DNA of 64,000 bases, taken from Mesorhizobium sp. B2-1-8 (GTDB taxonomy: Bacteria; Pseudomonadota; Alphaproteobacteria; Rhizobiales; Rhizobiaceae). Position numbers and translations under genes: made by a program. The notes below the pieces were generated by a model. That model was not told the DNA's origin, did no database searches, and worked only from the letters and a program-made list of their open reading frames with translations. Shown here one piece after another: positions 50,282-59,561 of this stretch; within the stretch, counting starts at the first letter, position 1; every line of letters starts with the position of its first letter. Location: contig NZ_CP083952.1 of assembly GCF_006442545.2 (NCBI RefSeq), forward strand, positions 3,697,501 to 3,761,500, in the 5' to 3' direction.

Positions 50282-51081
50282 ATGAAGGCCAAGGGGAAGC
50301 GCGCGTCGCAGGACCTTTCCGCGACGGCGCGGCTACGCGACATGCTGCGCAGGCTCTACCATGGGCGCTCGCCGGCGGCGTTCCGGTTCCAACTGGTGGC
50401 TGTCATCATCGACCTCGCCATCATCGCCTTTTTCATCGCCACGCCGGTCATCCAGCAGTCGGCCTCTTTTCTGTGGCTGGACTATGCCGTGGCGGCTCTC
50501 GTCGCCGCCGATCTGATTGCCAGGCTGCTGGCCTCCAACGACATGTTGCGCCTGATGAAGCAGCCTACCTTCTGGGTGGATGCCTTCATCCTTCTGACGC
50601 TGCTGATGCCGACGGCGCTCGCAAGTCTCGGCTTTCTGCGCATCCTTCGGTTGTGGTCGCTGTCGCGCAGTGGTTCGATCTGGCGGCATTTCGAAATGCG
50701 CGGGCTGCGACCCTGGCGCGAGGCAAGCCACGCGGTCATCAACCTGTTGACCTTTCTCCTTGTCATCACCGGCTTCGTTTACACGTTCTTTTTCCGCAAC
50801 GGAGCCGGACTGGAAAACTACGTCGACGCGCTTTACTTCACCGTCGCCACCGTGACAACGACGGGCTTCGGCGACATCGTGCTGCCGGGCATCGCCGGCA
50901 AGCTGACGGCGTCACCATGATCATCGGCATATCGCTGTTCGTCAGGCTGGCGCAGGCGATATTTCGGCCGGCCAAGGTGTTCTTTCCCTGTCCGCAATGC
51001 GGGCTGCGGCGGCACGAGCCGGACGCCGTGCACTGCAAGGCCTGCGGCCATGTCCTCAACATTCCAGACGAAGGGAACTGA
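50282..51081 (+). pseudogene. Potassium-channel-like protein with zinc ribbon, split by a frameshift
   Basis: The first frame (50282-50920, 212 residues) has several membrane helices and a pore loop with TVTTTGFGDI, then stops as KLTASP. The natural continuation lies in the next frame: from 50911 it reads VTMIIGISLFVRLAQAIF, completing the last helix, then a C-x2-C...C-x2-C zinc ribbon (CPQCGLRRHEPDAVHCKACG). One missing G in ACGGCGTCACC explains the break, so this is a recent mutation or a sequence error. The downstream part also has its own ATG at 50917 overlapping the TGA (ATGA), so a 54-residue coupled product is possible. Confidence 0.8.
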
Positions 51082-51090
51082 CCGGCAGTG

Positions 51091-51972
51091 CTATGACGCC
51101 GCGACCTCGGCCGGCTTTACGGTTTTGCGCTGCAAGTTGAGCAGATTGCCTGTCAGGATCAGCAACGCGCCGCCGGCGGTGAAGGCGTCGATCTGCTCCT
51201 GATAGAGCAGCCAGCCGATCAATGCCGACAGCGGCACGCGCAGGAAATCCATCGGCGAGATCACGGTCGCGTCGGCATAGGCCAGGGCGCGGGCGAGGCA
51301 GAAATGCGACGACATGCCGGTGAAACCGATCAGGACGATCCACGGCCACAGTGCAAGCGAGGGGTTGCGCCATTCGTAAAGGGCCGGAATAAGGCCGACC
51401 ACTGACTGAATGACCAGCATCCAGAAGATGATCCGCACGACGCTGTCCGTGCGCGTCAGCGACTTGACCAGCACCAGCGAGACGCCGAAACAAACCGCCG
51501 CGCCCAGCACGACCAGATGGCCCACATCCGCCGAGCCGACGCCTGGACGCACGATGACGACCACGCCGATCAGCCCGAGCACGATCGCCGCGAGCCGCGG
51601 CCGGCTCAGTCTTTCGCCCAGAAACGTGACCGCCAGGATCGCCGTCCAGATCGGCGTGGTGAATTCGATCGAGATCAGCACCGCCAGCGGAATGAGCGTC
51701 AACGCGTAGAGCCAGGCAGCCTGGCCGCTATAGTGGACGACATTGCGCGCGATATGGGCCAGCGGCCGCTGCGTGCGCATCGCGGCAAGCCCGCCTGTCG
51801 CCATCACCAGCGGCAGCAGAATGAAGAACCCGATCACCGAACGCAGTTCCAGCACCTGGAAGACGTTGAGTTCGGCCGTCGTGGCGCGGCCGGCGACCGA
51901 CATCGCCAGGAACGACGTGATCGACAGCGCCATCCAGAACGTGGCCTTGGGGATCGAAGGGGTGGGTGCCAT
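51091..51972 (-). CDS. DMT-superfamily (EamA) permease
   Basis: 293 residues with about ten transmembrane helices arranged as two EamA repeats (residues 10-140 and 150-285). The pattern of FITPIWTAILAVTFLGERLSRP-like FTTPIWTAILAVTFLGERLS in the first half and VISPMDFLRVPLSALIGWLLYQE in the second is typical of drug/metabolite transporters. The substrate is unknown. Convergent with the split channel gene, only nine bases away. Confidence 0.88.
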   Translation of the reverse strand: MAPTPSIPKATFWMALSITSFLAMSVAGRATTAELNVFQVLELRSVIGFFILLPLVMATGGLAAMRTQRPLAHIARNVVHYSGQAAWLYALTLIPLAVLISIEFTTPIWTAILAVTFLGERLSRPRLAAIVLGLIGVVVIVRPGVGSADVGHLVVLGAAVCFGVSLVLVKSLTRTDSVVRIIFWMLVIQSVVGLIPALYEWRNPSLALWPWIVLIGFTGMSSHFCLARALAYADATVISPMDFLRVPLSALIGWLLYQEQIDAFTAGGALLILTGNLLNLQRKTVKPAEVAAS

Positions 51973-52156
51973 TCAGCTATGTCGCAGGCCGTGGTTGCCG
52001 GAGCAATCGCTAGTCCATCTATTCTTCTGGGCCAGTCGCGGCGAAGGCCTTGAGAACAGTCGTGCTGCGAGCGGAACCTGATACGGCCACAGGCGTTGAG
52101 CCTCTTATTGTCCGTGCCGGGCAAACGCGCATTCCCATATCGACAAGGAGAGTTTC

Positions 52157-52663
52157 ATGAGACTATTCGCGCAAGTCGCGCTGGCTGGCTGCCTGGTGAT
52201 TGCCGCAGGCGCGGCTCATGCCGACGAGACCAAATTTCTCCAGTCGTTCAACGGTAATTTCGCTGGCAAGGGCACTGTCCAGGTAACCACGGATGTGCCG
52301 AACGTCAGTGTTTCTTGCAGCTTCAAGTCGAACGCGACCTCAGCCTCGCTGTCGCTCGACGGCAACTGCCGCGGCCTGATCCTGGTGACACGCGCCATCA
52401 GCGCTCGCCTGAAGGTCAGCGGCGGCAAATACAGCGGCGTCTATGTGGGATCGCGCACCGGACCGGCGCAGCTGAACGGACGCCGTTCCGGCAATGCGAT
52501 AAACCTCGCCATCCGCTGGGCCAAGGAGGTCAATGGCGACCTCGCCGCGCAACTTACCGTAGAGAAAAACGGGGCCGATGGCATCGTTTTGACCGTGGTC
52601 GACCGTGATCCCAAGACTGGCAAAAACGTGGTGACCAGCCGCATCGATCTTCGACGCAGCTGA
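52157..52663 (+). CDS. Secreted protein of unknown function
   Basis: 168 residues. A signal peptide (MRLFAQVALAGCLVIAAGAAHADE, cleavage after AHA) precedes a beta-rich domain with KFLQSFNGNFAGKGTVQV, a cysteine pair (near residues 53 and 69) and LNGRRSGNAINLAIRWAKEVNGD. It resembles small rhizobial periplasmic proteins of unknown role; no family is named. AAGGAG precedes the ATG. It is convergent with dinB. Confidence 0.8.
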   Translation: MRLFAQVALAGCLVIAAGAAHADETKFLQSFNGNFAGKGTVQVTTDVPNVSVSCSFKSNATSASLSLDGNCRGLILVTRAISARLKVSGGKYSGVYVGSRTGPAQLNGRRSGNAINLAIRWAKEVNGDLAAQLTVEKNGADGIVLTVVDRDPKTGKNVVTSRIDLRRS

Positions 52664-52669
52664 TCGGGC

Positions 52670-53986
52670 TCAATCTTCGAGCGGCTCCGGCGGATGGGCA
52701 TCGCGGCTCTTGCCGAACGTGTAGCCGGTTTGCACAGCCTTGCGCCCGAACTTGTCGCGCAATGCATCGATGGCGCCTTCGGCCATGGCGCGCTTGCGCG
52801 ACTGGACATCGACCAGATCCGGTGGATCGGCCTTGTCGTCGTCGGAGAGATCGCTGATGCCGATGCCGAGCAGCCGAAATTTCGTTCCGTCAGTCTCCTT
52901 GCGAAGGAGTTCCACACCGGTCGAAAAGATACGGTCGGCGAGCCGGGTCGGGTCGCCGAGCTGGCGGTTGCGCGTGCGCAGCTTGAAGTCCTGGGTTTTC
53001 AGCTTCAGCACCACGGTGCGCCCGGCGATGCCCGACTTCTTCAGCCGTGCCGAGACTTTTTCCGACAGCCCCCTCAGTACCGAGACCAGCTCTTCCAGCG
53101 AGGCGATGTCGGTGTCGAAAGTGGTTTCGGCAGATACGCTCTTGGCGTCCTGGTCGGGGTCGACGCGGCGGACATCCTCGCCGCGCGAAAGGCGGTAGAG
53201 CCGTTCGCCCATCACCCCATAGCGGCGCATCAAGTCGCCACGCTCCATTTTCTGAAGCTGGCCGATGGTGCGGATGCCATCCTGTTCGAGCGTGGCGTTG
53301 AACGCCTTGCCGACCCCCCAGATCATTGTCACCGGTTGCGCCGCCAGGAAGCCGACCGCCTCGGCCTCGCCAATGACGGAAAAGCCGCGCGGCTTGCGGA
53401 AGTCGGACGCGATCTTGGCGAGAAACTTGCAATAGGACAGGCCTGATGAAACGGTGATGCCGATCTCCTTCTCCACGGCCAGCGCGAAGCGCGCCAGCAC
53501 CACCGCCGGCGGCAGGCCGTGCAGCCGCTCGGTGCCGGCGAGATCGAGGAAGGCCTCATCGATCGACAGCGGCTCGACCAGCGGTGTCAACGCCTGCATC
53601 ATGGCGCGCACCTCACGGCCGACGGCCACGTATTTTTCCATGTTGGGCGCGATCACGACCGCCTCGGGGCAGGCTTCGAGCGCCTTGAACATCGGCATGG
53701 CGGAGCGCACGCCGCGGATGCGCGCGATATAGCAGGCGGTGGAGACGACCCCGCGCTTGCCGCCGCCAATGATCAGCGGCTTGTCCTTGAGAGCCGGGTT
53801 GTCGCGCTTTTCGATCGCCGCGTAGAAGGCGTCGCAATCGATATGGGCCAGATGCAGCCGGTAAAGCTCGGGATGACGGGCAAGGCGAGGGCTGCCGCAG
53901 CGTTCGCAGCGGCGCGTTTCACCGCGCTGAAACGTCAGGCAGTCACGACAAAAACCGTGATCGGGATTGTTGACAGGAGCCGCCAT
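52670..53986 (-). CDS. dinB: DNA polymerase IV DinB (with N-terminal zinc finger)
   Basis: 438 residues. An N-terminal zinc-finger-like segment with Cys13, Cys16, Cys27 and Cys30 precedes the Y-family palm with [12 protein letters not shown] (Asp50) and [11 protein letters not shown] (Asp143, Glu144). HhH and little-finger domains follow. The zinc-finger extension is a recurrent feature of rhizobial DinB. Translation is placed at ATG 53986 because the next upstream ATG (53998) lies inside a canonical SOS box. It copies damaged or mismatched templates in the SOS response. Confidence 0.93.
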   Translation of the reverse strand: MAAPVNNPDHGFCRDCLTFQRGETRRCERCGSPRLARHPELYRLHLAHIDCDAFYAAIEKRDNPALKDKPLIIGGGKRGVVSTACYIARIRGVRSAMPMFKALEACPEAVVIAPNMEKYVAVGREVRAMMQALTPLVEPLSIDEAFLDLAGTERLHGLPPAVVLARFALAVEKEIGITVSSGLSYCKFLAKIASDFRKPRGFSVIGEAEAVGFLAAQPVTMIWGVGKAFNATLEQDGIRTIGQLQKMERGDLMRRYGVMGERLYRLSRGEDVRRVDPDQDAKSVSAETTFDTDIASLEELVSVLRGLSEKVSARLKKSGIAGRTVVLKLKTQDFKLRTRNRQLGDPTRLADRIFSTGVELLRKETDGTKFRLLGIGISDLSDDDKADPPDLVDVQSRKRAMAEGAIDALRDKFGRKAVQTGYTFGKSRDAHPPEPLED

Positions 53987-53992
53987 CGCTGC

Positions 53993-54007
53993 GAACATAA
54001 AGAGAAC
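53993..54007 (-). promoter_or_regulatory. LexA-type SOS box upstream of dinB
   Basis: On the minus strand GTTCTCTTTATGTTC, that is GTTC-N7-GTTC, the alphaproteobacterial LexA box, with a perfect match of both half-sites. It ends seven bases before the dinB start at 53986, which fits LexA repression and SOS induction of dinB. It overlaps the upstream ATG and argues against starting there. The divergent GNAT gene begins at 54064 and might also be affected. Confidence 0.88.
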
Positions 54008-54063
54008 AGAAGCAATGGTACGACAGCGCAAGGCCAGCGACAAGCCTGGCCTGGGGAGAACGC

Positions 54064-54639
54064 ATGAGCACGACCATAGTGCCGCTGGCGCCTGACCTCT
54101 GGCCTGAATTCGAGGATCTTTTCGGCAAGCAGGGCGCCTGCTACGGCTGCTGGTGCACGCATTTCCGGCTGGCTCCGGCGGCGCGGCGCGAGAGCAGCCG
54201 TGAACGCAACAAGGATCACATCAAGGCGCGCATCGAAGCCGGCCCACCGCCCGGCGTGCTGGCTTTCGAGGATGGCAAGGCGGTCGGCTGGATGCAGATC
54301 GGGCCACGAGCCGACGTGCCCGAATGGAACAACAAGGGCAGGGGTTCGGCGCCGATCGATCCCGCCGACGCGTCCGATCCGGCCGTTTGGGCGATCTCGT
54401 GCTTTTTCATCCGCACCAAGGCGCGCGGCAGGGGCATCACGCACCGCCTCGTCGAAGGCGGCATCGATTTCGCCCGCAGGAACGGGGCACGGCTTGTCGA
54501 GGCCTGCCCGATCGACCTGTCCCGCGATTCGCGTTCGATCGGCCTGTTCGTCGGCTCGTCGCGGGTTTTCGAGAAGGCCGGGTTCGAGAGGCTTGTGGAG
54601 CGCAAGGCCGGCCGGCCGCTGATGCGGCTGATATTGTAA
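54064..54639 (+). CDS. GNAT-family N-acetyltransferase
   Basis: 191 residues. An N-terminal cysteine-rich patch ([10 protein letters not shown]) precedes the GNAT core, with acetyl-CoA motif [23 protein letters not shown] and late [18 protein letters not shown]. Such cysteine-bearing GNAT proteins are common and mostly uncharacterised. It is divergent from dinB and may share its regulatory region. Substrate unknown. Confidence 0.87.
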   Translation: MSTTIVPLAPDLWPEFEDLFGKQGACYGCWCTHFRLAPAARRESSRERNKDHIKARIEAGPPPGVLAFEDGKAVGWMQIGPRADVPEWNNKGRGSAPIDPADASDPAVWAISCFFIRTKARGRGITHRLVEGGIDFARRNGARLVEACPIDLSRDSRSIGLFVGSSRVFEKAGFERLVERKAGRPLMRLIL

Positions 54640-54721
54640 GGAAGCTTCAGCTCATAGTTGTATATAGTATTTTCTACAGCAAAGCGATTTTTGCTCATCA
54701 GGAAATAAGGGGGAGACTAAA

Positions 54722-56185
54722 GTGAAGCGTGTTCTGCCAGCTGTTCTTGGTTTTGCTCTGGTTGCGCCTGCCTGGGGGCAGACCGTCGACAATCGGGGCG
54801 CAAAGCAGCTTTCCGATGAGCTGTCACGCTATGTCGGGAAGCAGGTGCTCAACGAGGGCATTTTGAAGGTCTCGGTCGTAGGCGATGCCTACAAGATCAC
54901 CTTCGATTTGAAGGCGATCGCCGCCGGCTTGCTGAAACAGAATCCGCCGAAGTTCAATTTCCCGCCTTACACGCTGCTGGTCAAACCTCGCGGCGACCGC
55001 AACTGGGACGTCTCCTCGGATTTTTCGACCAGCGGGTCAATTCAAGTAGATGATCCGAATGGTCAGACAAGCGCGCAGATCGTCATCAAGGACGGCAAGT
55101 TCACGGGTGTCTATGATCCTGAGCTGGCGGCATTTGCCGAGGGCGCCAGTTCGATAGCAGGCATGACGGTGACGTCGCGCATGCCCAGGCAAGTAACGGA
55201 ACTCGGCATCGGCTCGAGCACTTCCAAGTTCGGCGCCAGCAAGTCGGCGAACGGTGGTGTCGATCTCAAGGTGACGCGGGCGATAGCCGACTTGGTCGAA
55301 ACGGTTAAAATCGACGACCGGACTGTTGGAGCGATCAAGGCGTCGGACCTCGTCGTGGATGTAACCGCCAAAGCGATACGGACAAAGCCGTTCCTGGATC
55401 TATTGGCCTTCGCCGTAGCCCATGAAGATGAGGCGCGGCTGAAAGCCGACCAGGCGGAACTCAAAGCGCTTCTGCTCGCCGCGCTGCCGCTCTGGGACCG
55501 GTTGGCCGGAACCTATTCGTTCAAGAACGTTGCCTTTGATACATACGCAGGCAATTGGGGCGCGGCGCAACTGAGCACCGCGTTCGAGGCCGACGGCGTC
55601 GCCCGGAATGGCAAGCTCGATTACGCAATCAAAGCCTCTGGCTTGACCTTCCCCCAGGTCATACCCGGCTGGATCGCCGCAATACTTCCCACCGAGCTTG
55701 ATCTGAAATTCGGCGGGTCCAACTTTGACCTCGACAGCATGGCGAGAAAGACGATCGCTACATTCGATCTCGGCAAGAACCCACCGCTGCCGGCGGGGTT
55801 CCGCGATCAGATCAAGGCCGACTTCATGGCCAACACACCAAAATTCATCGTCGGTCACAGCCTTTTCAAGAATGGAGGCACGGAGATTGCGCTAGAAGGC
55901 GAAGTGACCTTCCCCGGCCAGAAGCCAGATGCAACCATGACCGTCGATGTCGCGGGCTACGACAAGATCGTTGCGACCCTGCAGACGGCGGCTAAAACCG
56001 AACCGGAAGCGGCCCGATATTTCCCCTTCGCATTGGCCGTCAAAGGATTTGCCAAGACGTTGCCGGACGGCAGGATGGAGTGGGTCATCAATGCCAAGCC
56101 CGACGGCTCCGTGATGGTCAATGGCGCCATATTGAAGCCGTCCGATCACGGTAGCGGTGGGGGCGGGGCGAAACTGAATCCTTGA
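54722..56185 (+). CDS. Secreted protein of unknown function, tandem paralogue 1
   Basis: 487 residues. GTG start with a GGGGGAG site. A signal peptide (cleavage near AWGQ) is followed by QTVDNRGAKQLSDELSRYVGKQVL. The body is beta-rich with KDGKFTGVYDPELAAFAEGASS, LDLLAFAVAHEDEARLKADQAE and AKTLPDGRMEWVINAKPDGSVMVNG. The same blocks recur in order in the next gene, so the pair is a duplication. Large secreted, probably periplasmic proteins; no known family or enzymatic motif was recognised. Upstream lies an AT-rich stretch. Confidence 0.82.
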   Translation: MKRVLPAVLGFALVAPAWGQTVDNRGAKQLSDELSRYVGKQVLNEGILKVSVVGDAYKITFDLKAIAAGLLKQNPPKFNFPPYTLLVKPRGDRNWDVSSDFSTSGSIQVDDPNGQTSAQIVIKDGKFTGVYDPELAAFAEGASSIAGMTVTSRMPRQVTELGIGSSTSKFGASKSANGGVDLKVTRAIADLVETVKIDDRTVGAIKASDLVVDVTAKAIRTKPFLDLLAFAVAHEDEARLKADQAELKALLLAALPLWDRLAGTYSFKNVAFDTYAGNWGAAQLSTAFEADGVARNGKLDYAIKASGLTFPQVIPGWIAAILPTELDLKFGGSNFDLDSMARKTIATFDLGKNPPLPAGFRDQIKADFMANTPKFIVGHSLFKNGGTEIALEGEVTFPGQKPDATMTVDVAGYDKIVATLQTAAKTEPEAARYFPFALAVKGFAKTLPDGRMEWVINAKPDGSVMVNGAILKPSDHGSGGGGAKLNP

Positions 56186-56318
56186 TTCTGCAGCGGCGCC
56201 AGATTGCGCGGCTGGTGTTGAAGCCGAATGCCTGACTGTCATCGTCTTGCAGTCGTGATGGTATTTCCCTACCAGAGATACGAGACGAATTTTGCCTTCG
56301 ATCGAACGGAGAATTCCC

Positions 56319-57884
56319 GTGAACCGTATGTTGCCAGTTGCCTTTACCGCGCTTCTGCTCAGTGCGCCTGCTTTCGGCCAGACCGTCGACAGCCAGGGCG
56401 CCAAGCAATTGTCCGATGACCTGTCCCGCTATGTCGGCAAACAGGCGCTCGACAAGGGTATTCTGAAGGTTTCGGCCGAAGGCGACGCCTACAAGATCGT
56501 GTTCGATTTCAAGGCGCTTGCCAGCAGCTTTCCCGACCAGAAGCTGATGAAATTCGACTTTGCGCCCTACGCCCTCCTGGTCAAGCCGCGCAGTGATGGG
56601 TCCTGGGATGTCTCGATTGATTTTTCGCAGAGCGCGTCCTTCGAATTCAACGGCCCCCAGGGAAAGCAAAGCACGCAATTCTCGATCAAGGACGGCAAGG
56701 CCAGCGGCGTTTATGACCCCAAGCTGGCGGCCTTCACCAGCGCCACAAGTTCGATGGCCGGGATGACGATGTCGTCGCAGGATAGCAAGCAGCAGATGGA
56801 GGCGAGCGCCGGTGCCGGCACCGTGACGCTTTCCGCGACCAAGGCGGCCAATGGCGGCGTCGATTTCACGACATCGCAAAAGATTTCGAACTTCGTCGAA
56901 GCGATAAAATTCAATGATCCCGAGAGCGGACTGAATTTTCCCGTTACCGTGAAGTCGCCGGAATTTTCTGTGGAGGCCAGCGGCAAGGGCGTCCAGACCA
57001 AGCCTCTGCTCGACCTCCTGGCGTTTGGCGTGGCCAATGAAGACGAGAAGATGCTGAAGGCAAACCAGGCGCAGCTCAAGTCGCTTCTGCTTGCGGCACT
57101 TCCGGTGTGGGAGCGTATCGACGGAACCTATGACTTCAAGGATTTCGCGGTCGACAGCCCGATCGGTACGTTCGGGGCAACCCAGTTCGGCATAGCGTTC
57201 GGTTCCGATGGGGTCGCCCAGAACGGCAAGGTCAGCTATGGCATCAAGGCTTCGGGGCTGACCGTGCCGCAGCAGCTCTTGCCGAGTTGGAGCGTGGCCC
57301 TGCTGCCCACCGATATCGACCTGAATTTCGGCGGCGCCAACATCGATCTCGACAGCATGGCGAAGAAGGCGATCGAAGCCTTTGATCTCAATCAGGATCC
57401 GCCGCTGCCGGCCGAATTCGGCGACCAGCTCAAAGCCGACTTCCTGGCCAAGACGCCGAAGGTTATCATCGGCCACAGCACCGTGAAGAACAAGGACATG
57501 GAGATCGCGCTGGAAGGTGAGATGACAAGCTTCGGCCAGAAACCCGACGCCAATCTCACTGTCGACGTCGCCGGCTTCGACAAGATCATGGAGCACCTGC
57601 AGGAAGCGGCGAAAGCGGAGCCGGAGGTCGGGCAGTACGTGCCTGTTGCCCTCATGGCGAAGGGTTTTGCCAAGACGCTGCCGGACGGCAAGCTGGAATG
57701 GGTCATCAACACCAAGGCCGACGGATCGGTCGCCGTCAATGGCGTCATGCTGAAGCCCGCCGACCCGGCGGTGGACGACAGCGTCGACGACGGTGACGGC
57801 TCGGACGAGAGCGGCAGCGACAATGGCGGCAGCGATAATGGCGGCAGCGCTAACGGCGGGGCAGGGGCGAAGCTCAAGCCTTGA
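56319..57884 (+). CDS. Secreted protein of unknown function, tandem paralogue 2
   Basis: 521 residues. GTG 56319 with GGAG seven bases upstream corresponds to the GTG start of the first paralogue. Signal peptide ends near AFGQ, then QTVDSQGAKQLSDDLSRYVGK. Blocks matching the first protein include KDGKASGVYDPKLAAFTSA, LDLLAFGVANEDEKMLKANQAQ and AKTLPDGKLEWVINTKADGS. Unlike the first, it ends in an acidic tail of Asp, Ser, Gly and Asn with units GSDNGG. The two genes lie 133 bases apart and are probably one transcription unit or separately expressed copies. Function unknown. Confidence 0.82.
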   Translation: MNRMLPVAFTALLLSAPAFGQTVDSQGAKQLSDDLSRYVGKQALDKGILKVSAEGDAYKIVFDFKALASSFPDQKLMKFDFAPYALLVKPRSDGSWDVSIDFSQSASFEFNGPQGKQSTQFSIKDGKASGVYDPKLAAFTSATSSMAGMTMSSQDSKQQMEASAGAGTVTLSATKAANGGVDFTTSQKISNFVEAIKFNDPESGLNFPVTVKSPEFSVEASGKGVQTKPLLDLLAFGVANEDEKMLKANQAQLKSLLLAALPVWERIDGTYDFKDFAVDSPIGTFGATQFGIAFGSDGVAQNGKVSYGIKASGLTVPQQLLPSWSVALLPTDIDLNFGGANIDLDSMAKKAIEAFDLNQDPPLPAEFGDQLKADFLAKTPKVIIGHSTVKNKDMEIALEGEMTSFGQKPDANLTVDVAGFDKIMEHLQEAAKAEPEVGQYVPVALMAKGFAKTLPDGKLEWVINTKADGSVAVNGVMLKPADPAVDDSVDDGDGSDESGSDNGGSDNGGSANGGAGAKLKP

Positions 57885-57897
57885 GGGTTCTGCCTTC

Positions 57898-57957
57898 GAG
57901 CAATTCCAGGAAAAATTGCGCCCCGGTTTTCCGTCCGGGATCGCACCAAAACGCTTA
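57898..57957 (+). repeat. Intergenic mosaic-type palindrome
   Basis: The gap between the second paralogue and the HAD-like gene contains GAGCAATTCCAGG, GCGCCCCGGTTTTCCGTCCGGG and ATCGCACCAAAACGC. The motif CAATTCCAGGAAAA...CGGTTTTCCGTCCGG is common between rhizobial genes and resembles the second module type of the RIME/ABC mosaics. Class assignment from memory only. Confidence 0.5.
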
Positions 57958-57959
57958 GA

Positions 57960-58613
57960 TTAGAACCCCAGCGCGCCAGCGATCTTAGGCGCGGCTTCGT
58001 GCCAATCCTGGACGACGATGACATCGTTCGGGACCGGCGGCAGGAACGCGCGCAGCGAATTGTCGGCCATCAGGTGGAAAAGATTTGCGTCGGCGACCGA
58101 GTCCCGCACCGACGCCAGATTGGCTGGCTGGTCGTCGACGAAGACCACGGGCCGCCTGGTCTTGCCGCGCAGCTTGGCCACCGCCGGACCCTTGGCCATT
58201 TCGGTGGTCAGCAGCGGGTAGCTTAGTCCGAGGGCGTCGAGGCGGGCGCGGCGCACGCCACGATGCCTGTGCGGCATGGCCGTCAGCAATATGATTTCCG
58301 CCCGGTCTCCGAGCTCCGTCAAAGCTTCCGCGGCGCCATCGGTGATGCCCTGCCAATCGGCTTGCGCGTCGAAGAAATCGCCCAGGAGTGCCGTGACCTC
58401 GGGTTGTTCGATCAGGCGACCGCTGGCCGTTTCGGCAATGTTGCCGGTCAGCCGGAAGGAAGCCAGGGTCAGGCCATAGCCGCGCTCCTTGAGAAAATGC
58501 GGAAACGGGCGGATGAATTCGAGCACCACGTCGTCGACGTCGAGTACCAGCAGCGGCCGGTCGTCGGCCGCCAGTTCCTCGATCTGCCGCGCGGTTTCGG
58601 GATCATCGCTCAT
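57960..58613 (-). CDS. HAD-superfamily-like protein
   Basis: 217 residues. LVLDVDDVVLEFIRPF near residue 22 carries the first HAD aspartate motif (DVDD), LLTAMP resembles motif II and VVFVDDQPANLASV is motif IV. Members are phosphatases or phosphotransferases; the second Asp of the DxD motif is present, so catalysis is possible, but the specificity is open. It begins with ATG 58613 overlapping the stop of the DUF3572 gene by four bases. Confidence 0.8.
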   Translation of the reverse strand: MSDDPETARQIEELAADDRPLLVLDVDDVVLEFIRPFPHFLKERGYGLTLASFRLTGNIAETASGRLIEQPEVTALLGDFFDAQADWQGITDGAAEALTELGDRAEIILLTAMPHRHRGVRRARLDALGLSYPLLTTEMAKGPAVAKLRGKTRRPVVFVDDQPANLASVRDSVADANLFHLMADNSLRAFLPPVPNDVIVVQDWHEAAPKIAGALGF

Positions 58614-58909
58614 GTGGAACGCTCGTGATTGTCGTCGCCAAGCGGCAAGGCGCGCAACGCCTTGCCGACAGCCGCCGGCGGGATGCCGGTTCCCTCGGCG
58701 AAGCGCATCAAAGTCGGCTCGTGGGCGAGGATGAACTGCAGGACGCCGGCGAGGAAACCCGGCTCGCCGGCCGCCCTGCGGATCGAATGCGCCTCTATTC
58801 CCGTAATCGCCAGAAAGCGCGGCAAAAGCTCCGGATCCGCGGCAACGAAGCCCAATGCCTTCACGGCAATGGTTTCGGCCTCTTCGCGCATTGACGCTGC
58901 GTTTGCCAT
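58610..58909 (-). CDS. DUF3572 domain protein
   Basis: 99 residues, helical, with EAETIAVKALGFVAADPELLPRFLAITG and FILAHEPTLMRFAEGTGIPPAAV, the hallmark of DUF3572. Function unknown. ATG 58909 with AAGG six bases upstream is preferred over GTG 58912. Its stop overlaps the HAD-like gene start by four bases (ATGA), indicating coupled translation. Confidence 0.87.
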   Translation of the reverse strand: MANAASMREEAETIAVKALGFVAADPELLPRFLAITGIEAHSIRRAAGEPGFLAGVLQFILAHEPTLMRFAEGTGIPPAAVGKALRALPLGDDNHERST

Positions 58910-59156
58910 CACTACCTTCGGTGTGTGGAATGAGTCTCTCCCGCAGTAATGGCAAGAGTTGCTTGCGGCAAGCCATTAGAGTGTGGCGCGCCTTTTGGAC
59001 GCGTGGGAGGCGAGGGCGGAATTCGTGGTGCTTTGCAGGCCGCGGGTTTCCGTTTCGTCAATCATATTGCCGTATCGTGAAGCAGGGTTTGGTGCGTCCA
59101 AGGAAAGAGCGCATGACGGCCACCTCCGGGCGGAGGACGGCCGGGACGGGATTTCG

Positions 59157-59528
59157 ATGCCTAAGAAGGTCATGATCGTCGAGGACAACGAGCTCAATAT
59201 GAAGCTCTTTCGGGACCTCATCGAAGCAAGCGGTTACGAGACGGTGCGCACCCGCAACGGCCTGGAAGCGCTCGACCTGGCGCGCCAACACCGGCCGGAC
59301 CTTATCCTGATGGACATCCAACTGCCAGAAGTCTCGGGGCTGGAAGTGACCAAATGGCTGAAGGAGGACGACGATTTGCACGTCATCCCGGTCATTGCCG
59401 TGACTGCTTTCGCGATGAAAGGCGACGAGGAGCGCATCCGCCAAGGTGGCTGCGAGGCCTATATTTCGAAGCCGATCTCGGTGCCGCGCTTCATCGAAAC
59501 CATCAAATCCTATCTGGGCGATGCCTGA
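59157..59528 (+). CDS. divK: Single-domain response regulator DivK
   Basis: 123 residues, one receiver domain only. Phospho-acceptor Asp53 in [13 protein letters not shown], acidic pocket in VEDNELN, Thr in VTAFAM and Lys in ISKPIS. A single-domain regulator directly before pleD is the DivK arrangement. In Caulobacter and rhizobia it relays phosphate with PleC and DivJ-like kinases to control CtrA. ATG 59157 is preferred; a longer open frame from 58983 does not match the family. Confidence 0.93.
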   Translation: MPKKVMIVEDNELNMKLFRDLIEASGYETVRTRNGLEALDLARQHRPDLILMDIQLPEVSGLEVTKWLKEDDDLHVIPVIAVTAFAMKGDEERIRQGGCEAYISKPISVPRFIETIKSYLGDA

Positions 59529-59561
59529 TGTTCCCTTCCAGCCGAGCCGGAGCCTTGTGAA

